64,000 nucleotides of DNA from positions 1 to 64,000 of the forward strand of contig JANNZY010000081.1 of the NCBI GenBank assembly GCA_031410915.1, given 5' to 3'. The number at the start of each line of letters is the position of its first letter. Position 1 is the stretch's first letter. This document shows positions 43,501 to 49,498 of this stretch, piece after piece. The notes beneath the pieces are model-generated. The model had not been told where the DNA came from, searched no databases, and saw nothing but the letters and a program-made list of their open reading frames with translations. The translations under genes and the position numbers were made by a program. This DNA is from WLMZ01 sp031410915 (GTDB taxonomy: Bacteria; Actinomycetota; Acidimicrobiia; Acidimicrobiales; Ilumatobacteraceae).

Positions 43501-44137
43501 GATCGTGACGGCGTCGGGCAACGTGCCCGATCCGGCAAGTCCGTTGCCCATTGCCCGAGCGGCTTCAACACGGCTGCGCATCGCCGCCGGGCCGACAGCG
43601 TTCGTGCGGGTGACGAGCGCCGGCAACTACTTCGGTGTCGTGTCGGGTATCGCCGTCTCTGCGCTGACCAACGGGATCAACTCGTCGTCGGCACCGGGCC
43701 TGGTCTTCGACGTCGGCAGTCCGCTCGTGTGGAGCTACGTCGTGTCGAACCCGGGGAACACCACGATCAACTCGATCGTGCTGACCGACGATCGTCTCGG
43801 TGTGGTCACCTGCCCGAAGACATCGCTTGCTCCCTCAGAGTCGATGACGTGCACGGTCAACGGATCTGCGGTGGTCGGGCTCTACCAGAACCGGGCAACG
43901 GTGAATGGTGCGAACTCGATCGGCTCGGTCAGCGCGTCGGACGACGACTTCTACACCGGCCGTGGGACCAACGCCGAGCCGGTTCCCGCCGAGCCGGAGC
44001 CCATGCCGCCGGTGCCGACTGCGACACCCCTGCCGATCACCGGCAGCAACACCTCCGGCCCGCTGCAGGTCGGTGCAACACTGTTGGTCGCCGGCATCAT
44101 CTTGACGGCCGTTCGTCGGCGTCGCCGGGCAGTCTGA
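37589..44137 (+). CDS. Giant LPITG-anchored surface protein with ten repeat modules
   Basis: A 2182-residue surface protein. AAAGGAGAT precedes the GTG start. A signal peptide (core LAVVLIAVITSAVVVIA, cut near ALAADG) begins it. Residues 40-870 are several beta-sandwich domains of DUF11/isopeptide type. An SdrD B-like calcium domain follows at about 870-1000 (IGDFVWQDNDIDGIQDPAEP). Ten modules of about 110 residues then run from about 1005 to 2125, each with W-x-Y-x-V-T-N-x-G-N and most ending in YYFG or SYFG. A Pro/Glu spacer, LPITG at 2148, a helix and an Arg tail form a sortase signal. No sortase gene lies in the window. A perfect terminator follows. Confidence 0.85.
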   Translation: MRRFHALMSSSAHRLAVVLIAVITSAVVVIASPVGPALAADGTLTLNASGPATVAGGGNVNYTMTYSCSGPVSGDTCAGAVITAPLPTYLDIDGQSQTVTYAQSTGSPDTVDNGVYNPATNSVTFTFGTGFVGGHTGSVSLIVGTGDRVTPNGTVLVLQPTFVLNAQTVTATAVRTTVATATKLSATKVTTNGSTQAGVGAEVEYKIEGCPTGPGPNIGILPADDMVLTDVFPAGTVFVSSIPAPSVQTATQAQFRFPGRTVVGRCNSAIITLRYPAPAFSVNQTVTNRVDASATQPGSGGAPATAASASHDLTLRAGDIVTFKLASVSQVPVAQRVGTTFAVGDTIGYGTSFKNSGSVPIDNVRVVATVPTKTRATAVFSGLTTPSTTVTVEYSTDGGANWVVAGVRSTTASSRIAIPAGTSVDLVRWTYASAPVNFSTDPVYPRGAGIETVVINPDRGGVSYTVPPATDLDTCATIQWISTASPFGATQSSCVHNTIDATPVPLLNADGTGSLYRRGETIRPTVQINNTGTSSTAPLARPIVSALLPAGFSFAGATTWVPLSSGITSAPDLVQTFPNFGGSGRTLVQWKWSTPVAIIRGGSSALQYGIQVDPTAALRVPLTVEYRLGNEPSGAQITACASGAFRLDADDRDGDGSATDSSCSFNVFYYVEASSGLVATKLVSGEPTLTAYAGSGTTYVGGLASYSVRLANNGSQSLLAGAQFIDLLPGIGDTYVRSAGVSRNSQFAPLLTGPITGPGFTVDYSQTANPCRTEIGAPVGAACTAPNWGPWTAAFDANPALVKSIRITVNQPIASGGSFEARWQMRVPFDYSLVGKTTYNSFAYTATTAANSTFTSEAASTQLQVTPAPSTYRIGDFVWQDNDIDGIQDPAEPGLAGVALELRTLGADGLPNTADDALASTATSDAAGQYAFTGVAPGTYYVHVAAPANMLFSPPDVGPDTTDSDLIPTSNATIANSAAFAFCSGSTPCGADATRDVGLYPVAAQLAITPFLNGSPAQTAKPGTHVPVNNPLTWSYNVTNAGNVALTGVGVRSALGNPACVLTTLNPNQSTTCTLPTVSATVGDNSVAATIHGQPPTGPEATNVVTTYAFGTTTGVSMTVTTNGTSYTSPNFPYIPVNDPVEWIYSITNSGNADLTGATITDSVGTLNCPGLVPAGTTVTCTRTTTAAPGRVTGLATLNANSPLGPLSARVDLDYFGYQGGITVEKRLDGDLTTQSPPTYVPVLSTLNWTYVVTNHSNLAVTNLVITDSREAAPNCGTTSLAPAGQLGDSVTCTSTGSAAAGEIIGRAIAAVDSPSGGQLTDDDTAYYFGLISDLDLQVMIETVSAPVPTGPFIVLPDTADWHYSLTNRGNADVKVVGIADSNGGTVCTRAVLKPNEEMTCDRSVPASPDQFTNNVRANATDVRGQPVPDTATSYYFGVDGGVSIQKLLDGNPTTSPGPFKAASTAITWTYEITNTGNVDITVGAGSVTDDVETTLVCPPNRVTLAANQSTTCTLNSTATAGRYAGTASVSATRPNSLPPVTAEDTGYYTGATTALSVATTINNDPTGGLGAPGVYVPVGQPVTWSYEVVNTGSEDLVNVRVSDTLHPSLSGCPPFTLAANGGSHICTVTEPAVKDGQTSTVNVTATTVLSTSVNASQNSYYFGSAPALTVETKVLNDDADNPATAPTTPTGQPVTWQYVVSNVGNVQLDGVSIADDGQGTITCPSTPLVVGQTVTCERTDAAALPDLHTNTASASATGPNGSVSSPPDSASYFGVSSQLTVDVTTNGIAASAAPGPFLAIDDPVTWTYLVTNRGNTDLIDVTLADDVVGVITNCPSTTLAAGASMSCSADGLVKGGQYTNTATATAMTVLNTTISGNGTSFYFGTVPSLRLVVRVNGAAGDTPSGPFVASGSPVSFAFDVTNIGDGPLANILVVQDPATGPITCPRTTLAVNQTMTCTAETTAAPGQFSSIVTASGNVPDPASPLPIARAASTRLRIAAGPTAFVRVTSAGNYFGVVSGIAVSALTNGINSSSAPGLVFDVGSPLVWSYVVSNPGNTTINSIVLTDDRLGVVTCPKTSLAPSESMTCTVNGSAVVGLYQNRATVNGANSIGSVSASDDDFYTGRGTNAEPVPAEPEPMPPVPTATPLPITGSNTSGPLQVGATLLVAGIILTAVRRRRRAV

Positions 44138-44166
44138 CGACCGGCCCTCACGGTTCCCGCGCCCGT

Positions 44167-44200
44167 CGGCTCGACAGCGTCTCGCGACGCTGTCGAGCCG
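44167..44200. terminator. Perfect 14-bp stem-loop between convergent genes
   Basis: CGGCTCGACAGCGT (44167-44180) pairs with ACGCTGTCGAGCCG (44187-44200) around the loop CTCGCG. It sits 30 bp after the stop of the giant surface protein gene and 28 bp before the end of the rsrA-type gene, so it could serve both directions. Confidence 0.75.
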
Positions 44201-44227
44201 ATGTCGGGTGTGGCGACGACGTCGCAG

Positions 44228-44479
44228 TCAGGCGTCCTCGGGATCCCCGAAGCAACGCTGGATCTTGGCCATCAAGCCAGGCGGCATGTCGTCGGACTGG
44301 CACTTCTGGGCGATGACCAATTTGAGCTCGGCATGGAAGTCGAACGCCTGCAGGCAATCCGGGCAACCGGCGAGGTGGGCGTGAATGCCCTCACGGGCGA
44401 TGTCGGACAGCTCGTTATCGAGGAAGAGCTCGAGCTCACGCAACGTGTCGGTGCAGTCGTAGTCGTTGCATTCAGGCAT
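44228..44479 (-). CDS. rsrA: Zinc-binding anti-sigma factor, RsrA-like
   Basis: An 83-residue ZAS-family anti-sigma factor. The zinc motif is H35-x3-C39-x2-C42 (GIHAHLAGCPDC), with further Cys at 4, 9, 60 and 76. In Streptomyces RsrA, oxidation of such Cys releases SigR during thiol stress. The gene overlaps the end of the sigma factor gene by 8 bp, the usual sigR-rsrA arrangement. The length and the N-terminal Cys pattern fit the mycothiol-system subgroup. Confidence 0.88.
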   Translation of the reverse strand: MPECNDYDCTDTLRELELFLDNELSDIAREGIHAHLAGCPDCLQAFDFHAELKLVIAQKCQSDDMPPGLMAKIQRCFGDPEDA

Positions 44480-45086
44480 GGTCGGAGTCCGTGATCGGTG
44501 AGCTGTCGGAGCCGGACGCCGCCGACTGACTGATCAGTCCACGCTCGCTGGCGAAGTCGTACAACAGCTTGTGCATCCCTTTTCTTCCCCGATGCAGCCG
44601 ACTCATCACGGTGCCGATCGGGATGTCCAGGATCTCGGCGATCTCCTTGTACGAAAACCCCTCCACGTCGGCCAGGAGCACCGGTAGTCGGAAGTTCTCG
44701 GGCAGCTCCTCCAGCGCCTGTTTGACCTCGTCGTCGGTGAACAGCTCGAACATCGTGTCCTCGGCACTGCGCGAGCCCAGCGCGTTGTCGAGCGTGTTCA
44801 ACCGGCGGTACAGGTACAGGTCCTCGATGTTGTCCATGCCCGTCTCGTCCGGGCGGCGCTGCTTGGCTCGATATGTGTTGATGAAGCTGTTGGTCAGGAT
44901 GCGATAGAGCCAGGCGCGCAGGTTCGTGCCCTCTTGGAAGGTGTTGAAGCTACGCCAGGCGCGCAGGTACGTCTCCTGGACGAGGTCCTCGGCGTCGGCT
45001 GGGTTGCGGGTCATGCGCAACGCAGCCGAGTACAGCTGCGGGGCGTACTGCATGGCCTGCTCGGCGAATTCGGCTCGGTCGGCCAT
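44472..45086 (-). CDS. sigR: ECF RNA polymerase sigma factor, SigR/SigH-like
   Basis: A 204-residue ECF sigma factor. Region 2 is AEDLVQETYLRAWRSFNTFQ with GTNLRAWLYRILTNSFINTY. Region 4 is ALEELPENFRLPVLLADVEG plus YKEIAEILDIPIGTVMSRLH. The close match to SigR/SigH and the overlapping RsrA-like gene mark it as the disulfide-stress sigma factor, whose regulon usually includes thioredoxin and mycothiol genes. Upstream, GGAAC (45128-45124) is followed after 19 nt by GTAGG, near the SigR consensus GGAAT-N18-GTT, so autoregulation is possible. That site lies across the end of the MarR gene. Confidence 0.92.
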   Translation of the reverse strand: MADRAEFAEQAMQYAPQLYSAALRMTRNPADAEDLVQETYLRAWRSFNTFQEGTNLRAWLYRILTNSFINTYRAKQRRPDETGMDNIEDLYLYRRLNTLDNALGSRSAEDTMFELFTDDEVKQALEELPENFRLPVLLADVEGFSYKEIAEILDIPIGTVMSRLHRGRKGMHKLLYDFASERGLISQSAASGSDSSPITDSDHA

Positions 45087-45100
45087 GGCGACGACCCTAC

Positions 45101-45613
45101 CTACAGCTCGGGGGGCGTGGGAAGTTCCTTCATCGTCACGTCGAGCGCGTCGACGAAACGGGTCAGTAGATCGGCGAGATCCGTGCGTTCCTCGACCGTG
45201 AACGCGCTCATCAGCTTCGTGATGACACAGCCGCGCCGGTGATCGACGATGGTGTGGATCCGGCGCCCCTGCTCGGTCGCATAGACGATCACGACGCGAC
45301 CGTCGTCGGAATCCGTGCGCCGCTCAGCGAGATCCACTTTGACGAGGCGCTGCACCGCGCGCGTCGCCGTCGACGGATCGACGCGCAACGCTTCGGCGAG
45401 GTCGCTCATCCGCCAGCACGGCTTGCGCACCAGAGCGTCGAGTGTGTCCATCTGGCCGAATTCGAGCCGGTCCGGCGCGGTGCCGAACAGGTAGTCGCGC
45501 AGCATCGCCATCGAGGCCCCGCGACGAAGATCGCTCCACGCCTTGCCGATGCGAACGGCGACATCGAGGTCCGCCGGCTGTCGCAGGTCGACCGCTGAAC
45601 GGCTGGTGGCCAT
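45101..45613 (-). CDS. MarR family transcriptional regulator
   Basis: A 170-residue winged-helix protein. The HTH is MSDLAEALRVDPSTATRAVQ and the wing is RTDSDDGRVVIVYATEQGRR, both typical of MarR. N- and C-terminal helices would form the dimer interface. The ATG at 45613 is preferred over a GTG two codons upstream. It is divergent from the alpha/beta hydrolase gene, with 20 bp between the starts, so it may control that gene. The ligand is unknown. Confidence 0.85.
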   Translation of the reverse strand: MATSRSAVDLRQPADLDVAVRIGKAWSDLRRGASMAMLRDYLFGTAPDRLEFGQMDTLDALVRKPCWRMSDLAEALRVDPSTATRAVQRLVKVDLAERRTDSDDGRVVIVYATEQGRRIHTIVDHRRGCVITKLMSAFTVEERTDLADLLTRFVDALDVTMKELPTPPEL

Positions 45614-45633
45614 AGGCACGTAGGGTACCGCTG

Positions 45634-46356
45634 ATGACTGATGCGAGGGGGCACTCAGCGGACGATCCCCGGACGCAGACCCCGCTTGACGCTCTGGGTG
45701 TCATCGCCAGCCAGGACGTGATGATCACCCCCTCGATGCGCCACGCCGAGTTCTACACGATGCGTGGCCTGCTCACGATTCTGTGGCACGAACCATCCAA
45801 CGGTGCACCGGGGCCGGCGGCGATCGTGGCGTGTGGTGGCGCGATGGGCGGCTTGCTCGGCCCGGGCGAGGGTCTGTACCACCATCTGGGTGAGACGTGG
45901 GCGGCGCGTGGCGTGCCGGTGCTGCGGGTCAGCTATCGCCGCCCGAACGACCTCGACGCATGCTGTGTCGACATCGCCGCAGCCGTGCAACTGGCCGTCG
46001 TCGGCGGCGGGGCAGAGCGCGTGGTGGTGATGGGCCACAGCTTCGGCGGGGCCGTGGCCGTGCGTGTCGCAGTCGGTCTGGCCGAGATGGTCACGGGCGT
46101 CGTCACATTCGCGACGCAATCCGCCGGCTGCGAGGTGGCCGCCGGTCTGCACGGCAAACCGTTGCTGCTCTTCCACGGCGACCGCGACGAGATCCTGCCG
46201 CTGCAAGCGAGCGAGGTCGTCCAGGCCATGGCCGGCACCGGCGAACTGGTCGTCTGCCCGAACGACGGCCACCTCCTCGCCAAGAGCCAGGACCTCATCC
46301 TGGAGCGTCTCGACCAATGGGTCCCCGCAGCACTGGAGCTACCCCAGATCTCCTGA
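45634..46356 (+). CDS. Alpha/beta hydrolase (dienelactone hydrolase-like)
   Basis: A 240-residue alpha/beta hydrolase. The nucleophile elbow is VVVMGHSFGGAVAVRVAVG, the acid is in LLLFHGDRDEILPLQ and the His is in VCPNDGHLLAKS. The N-terminal region (RGLLTILWHEP) resembles small esterase or prolyl oligopeptidase-like proteins. The substrate is unknown. It is divergent from the MarR gene. Its last 62 bp overlap the end of the convergent MerR gene, so both proteins share this DNA at their C-termini. Confidence 0.8.
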   Translation: MTDARGHSADDPRTQTPLDALGVIASQDVMITPSMRHAEFYTMRGLLTILWHEPSNGAPGPAAIVACGGAMGGLLGPGEGLYHHLGETWAARGVPVLRVSYRRPNDLDACCVDIAAAVQLAVVGGGAERVVVMGHSFGGAVAVRVAVGLAEMVTGVVTFATQSAGCEVAAGLHGKPLLLFHGDRDEILPLQASEVVQAMAGTGELVVCPNDGHLLAKSQDLILERLDQWVPAALELPQIS

Positions 46357-47005
46357 TCGTCCCGCGAGGTCTCGTCGCCCGGGCTCGAACGTGTGCCCTC
46401 GCGCTGGCGGCCTCGAGCGCGAGACGGCGGATCTCGGCGAACGCACGCTCGTACACGACTGTGCCGACCACCATCGTCTCGACTGCGACGGTGCGATCAG
46501 GCATGGCCCGGGCGTACTCCACGCCGAACTCGCAGGATGGAAAGATCTGGTCGGCGTACCGGTCGAATTCGTTCATCTGAGCCGGGAACCCGAAGCGCCG
46601 CAACGTGACGATCAGTTCGGCCAGCATCCGTGTCGCCGGTGCGGTGGCTTCGACGGCCCACTTTCGGTGTCGAATCCAGCGCCGCACTTCGACCACGGCC
46701 GCGTCGACATCGGCGTCGACCACGTGTGAGCCGGCGTCCAAGGAATGCATCACGGACCCGAACGCGTCGTGCAACGATGTGCGTTCGCTGTCGACGGCCG
46801 CGAGGACGTTGCGCACACTCGCCACCGGCAGTTCGCCGACATCGATGAGCGCCCGGATCAAGCGCAACCGGCGTATGTGGGCCTCGCCGTAGTCGGCCTG
46901 GTTCGTTGCGACAGCGACACCTGCAGGCAGCAACCCCTCGCGAAGGTAGTACTTGATCGACGGAACACTGACTCCGGTCTCAGCGCTCAGCTCAGAGATC
47001 TTCAT
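46295..47005 (-). CDS. MerR family transcriptional regulator
   Basis: A 236-residue MerR-type regulator. The winged HTH opens the protein (KISELSAETGVSVPSIKYYL, then REGLLPAG), followed by AHIRRLRLIRALIDVGELPV and a coiled-coil helix. The C-terminal 130 residues form a large effector domain without the Cys pairs of metal sensors, so a small organic ligand is more likely. GGGGGACC precedes the ATG. It is divergent from the DUF4188 gene across an 88-bp intergenic region with two palindromes. The C-terminal basic tail overlaps the end of the convergent hydrolase gene. Confidence 0.85.
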   Translation of the reverse strand: MKISELSAETGVSVPSIKYYLREGLLPAGVAVATNQADYGEAHIRRLRLIRALIDVGELPVASVRNVLAAVDSERTSLHDAFGSVMHSLDAGSHVVDADVDAAVVEVRRWIRHRKWAVEATAPATRMLAELIVTLRRFGFPAQMNEFDRYADQIFPSCEFGVEYARAMPDRTVAVETMVVGTVVYERAFAEIRRLALEAASARAHVRARATRPRGTIRRSGVAPVLRGPIGRDAPG

Positions 47006-47018
47006 CGGTCCCCCGCGC

Positions 47019-47074
47019 TTGACATCACAAGTGGATAGTAGCACTATCTATTTACGGATAGTGTTCCTATCCAC
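47019..47074. promoter_or_regulatory. Double palindromic operator between the MerR and DUF4188 genes
   Basis: Two 15-bp palindromes, GATAGTAGCACTATC (47034-47048) and GATAGTGTTCCTATC (47057-47071), sit 23 bp apart. They also form one large dyad, GTGGATAG...CTATCCAC, centred at 47052. TTGACA (47019-47024) and TATCTA (47045-47050) could be -35 and -10 for the DUF4188 gene, with a long 20-bp spacer of the kind MerR proteins act on. The first palindrome covers part of the spacer and the -10. Confidence 0.75.
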
Positions 47075-47093
47075 CCGTACCGAGGAGGCCGAC

Positions 47094-47573
47094 GTGGCTC
47101 GCAACAAGGTTCGACCAGGGCGATACGTCGCGCACATCGAAGGCGACTTCGTCGTGTTCATCATCGGCATGCGCTTCAACAAGCTCTGGAAGGTGCACAA
47201 GTGGATGGCCCCGTTCGTGGCGATGCCGCGGATGCTGCGCGAGCTGGAGCAGCATCCCGAGAAGGGGTACCTCGGCGGGCGGATCGCAATCGGCGGGCGC
47301 ACCAGCACGCTCGTCCAGTACTGGCGCAGCTTCGATCATCTCGAGCGGTTCGCACGTGATGCCACCGATCTGCACCTGCCGGCCTGGCGCACGTTCAACG
47401 CCAAGGTCGGCACGAGCGGCGACGTCGGCGTGTACCACGAGACGTTCAAGGTCGCGGCCGGCGACTACGAGACCATCTACTCCAACATGCCCGTCTTCGG
47501 CCTCGGTGCCGCCGCCGATTCGGGCCCGGTCGGCCGGCGTACGGAGAGCGCCCGCGAACGCATCAGCGCCTGA
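47094..47573 (+). CDS. DUF4188 domain protein
   Basis: A 159-residue protein of the DUF4188 family (VVFIIGMRFNKLWKVHKWMA; MLRELEQHPEKGYLGGRI; QYWRSFDHLERFARD). The dimeric alpha/beta barrel look is shared with antibiotic-biosynthesis monooxygenase-like and heme-degrading folds; the activity is unknown. The GTG start has GAGGAGG six bases upstream. It is divergent from the MerR gene, across the double palindrome, and is the obvious target of that regulator. Confidence 0.8.
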   Translation: MARNKVRPGRYVAHIEGDFVVFIIGMRFNKLWKVHKWMAPFVAMPRMLRELEQHPEKGYLGGRIAIGGRTSTLVQYWRSFDHLERFARDATDLHLPAWRTFNAKVGTSGDVGVYHETFKVAAGDYETIYSNMPVFGLGAAADSGPVGRRTESARERISA

Positions 47574-47675
47574 CCGCCCGCATGACGCCAGCTCACTCTC
47601 CTGCACACGCGCTCAGCGGAACTGACTAAGGTGCCCGTCGGGGTACGGAACAGCTCAACCAAAGGATGCATGTAC

Positions 47676-49424
47676 ATGAAAAGGATGTTCGCTGCGGCAA
47701 CCGCAGTCGTTCTCATCGCCACGCCGGTGTTCACCGGTGGTGACGCAGGCGCCCGGCCGGAAGACGCGAGCGATGCGTCGTCGGATCAGCAGTTCGTCGT
47801 GCTCTACGCCGACGGCGCGTCGGTCGACGAGGCCCACGCCGCAATCGCAGCCGCTGGTGGCGTCATCATCAGCGAGAACACCGACGTCGGCGTCGCGACG
47901 GTCGAGACCAACAACAGCGACTTCACTGCGCTGGCAACCGCGCAGCCGTCCATCGCCGGCACAGCCGAGAACCGCATCATCGGCGAGGTCCCCGAAACCG
48001 TGAAGGGCACGGGTGAGGCCGACAAGTTCGACGCCGCAGAGGCCGAGGGTCGCGACGCGACCGGTGCCGCGCCGGCAGCCGCGAAGAAGAAGGCGAACAA
48101 GAACGTCGAGCCGTTGGCCGACCTGCAGTGGGACATGCAGCAGATCGGCGCGACCGCGACCGGCTCGTACAAGTACGAGCAGGGCAAGGGCGTGCTCGTT
48201 GGCATCATCGATACCGGCGTCGATGGGTCCCATCCGGACATCGCGCCGAACTTCAACCTTGCGCTGAGCCGCAACTTCACGGTCGATGTGCCGTTCGATG
48301 CGAACGGCGACGTCATCGACGGCCCGTGCGCGGACGAGCCCGACCAATCGTGCACCGACGCCGCCGATGTCGACGAGGACGGCCACGGCACGCACGTCGC
48401 GTCGACGATCGCCTCGCCGATCAACGGTCTCGGCATGGCCGGTGTTGCACCACGGGCCACCATCGTGAACCTTCGTGCCGGTCAGGACTCGGGCTACTTC
48501 TTCTTGCAGCCGTCGATCGATGCTCTGACCTACGCCGGTCACAACGGCATCGACGTCGTCAACATGAGCTACTACGTCGACCCGTGGCTGTTCAACTGCA
48601 CGAACCACCCCGCCGACTCGCCGGCGGACCAGCAAGAGCAGCAGACGATCATCACAGCCATGCAGCGGGCGCTCGACTTCGCCCGCAACCATGGCGTGAC
48701 GTTGGTGTCGGCAGCCGGCAACGGTGCCTCCGACTACACCAAGATCATCAGCGACGCCTCCAGCCCCGACTTCGCATCGGAGCCGGGCGAAGCGGCGTAC
48801 GTCCGCGATCTGCTCGATCCGGCCAGCTGCATCTCGATGCCGTCCGAGGGTCGGGGCGTCATCTCGGTCAGCAGCACCGGTCAGACCAAGCGCAAGTCGT
48901 ACTACTCGGACTACGGCAACGGCTACATCGACGTTGCGGCTCCGGGCGGCGACGCCTACGACACGCCGGACGGCACGCGGTCGTTTGCGGCCGAGATCCT
49001 GGCCGCCTACCCGACGGGGTTGGCGATCGCGAACGGTGAGATCGACGCCAACGGTGACTCGCTCGTTCCCTACGTCGTCAAGAGCTGCACCGCGGATGGT
49101 GCGACCTGCGCCTACTACCAGTACATCCAGGGCACCTCGATGGCGTCGCCGCACGCCGCCGGTGTGTCCGCGCTGATCGTCGGCCGGTACGGCCTGCACG
49201 ACCGGGTGCACGGCGGCAAGTTCTTGTTCCCCGACGTCGTCGAGTGGGTGCTCAAGGCATCGGCCACGAAGACACCGTGTCCGGTCCCAGCCGCATTCAC
49301 GTACGTGCGGCATCTGCCGAGTGGCGCAACCCGCACGACGACCCATGTCTGCGAAGGCACCACGTCGAGCAACGGCTTCTATGGCAGCGGCATCATCAAC
49401 GCGACGAAGGCAGTCGGCCACTGA
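47676..49424 (+). CDS. Secreted S8 family serine peptidase with I9-like propeptide
   Basis: A 582-residue subtilase. The N-terminus is a signal peptide (KRMFAAATAVVLIATPVF). Residues about 35-115 resemble an I9 inhibitor propeptide (QQFVVLYADGASVDEAHAAI). The catalytic Asp is in VGIIDTGVDGSHPDI, His in DGHGTHVASTIA and Ser in GTSMASPHAAGVSAL. The ATG at 47676 lies 9 nt after AAAGGA; the ATG at 47670 is too close. The product would be an extracellular peptidase. A strong hairpin follows 28 bp after the stop. Confidence 0.9.
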   Translation: MKRMFAAATAVVLIATPVFTGGDAGARPEDASDASSDQQFVVLYADGASVDEAHAAIAAAGGVIISENTDVGVATVETNNSDFTALATAQPSIAGTAENRIIGEVPETVKGTGEADKFDAAEAEGRDATGAAPAAAKKKANKNVEPLADLQWDMQQIGATATGSYKYEQGKGVLVGIIDTGVDGSHPDIAPNFNLALSRNFTVDVPFDANGDVIDGPCADEPDQSCTDAADVDEDGHGTHVASTIASPINGLGMAGVAPRATIVNLRAGQDSGYFFLQPSIDALTYAGHNGIDVVNMSYYVDPWLFNCTNHPADSPADQQEQQTIITAMQRALDFARNHGVTLVSAAGNGASDYTKIISDASSPDFASEPGEAAYVRDLLDPASCISMPSEGRGVISVSSTGQTKRKSYYSDYGNGYIDVAAPGGDAYDTPDGTRSFAAEILAAYPTGLAIANGEIDANGDSLVPYVVKSCTADGATCAYYQYIQGTSMASPHAAGVSALIVGRYGLHDRVHGGKFLFPDVVEWVLKASATKTPCPVPAAFTYVRHLPSGATRTTTHVCEGTTSSNGFYGSGIINATKAVGH

Positions 49425-49451
49425 CGTCGGATCACGACAAGGATTGACACC

Positions 49452-49485
49452 GAACGGCGGGCCAGCACACGCTGGCCCGCCGTTC
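49452..49485. terminator. Perfect 15-bp stem-loop between convergent genes
   Basis: GAACGGCGGGCCAGC (49452-49466) pairs exactly with GCTGGCCCGCCGTTC (49471-49485) around the loop ACAC. On the plus strand TCTC follows. It lies between the S8 peptidase and the minus-strand GGDEF-EAL gene and could terminate both. Confidence 0.85.
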
Positions 49486-49498
49486 TCATGTGCGGCGT

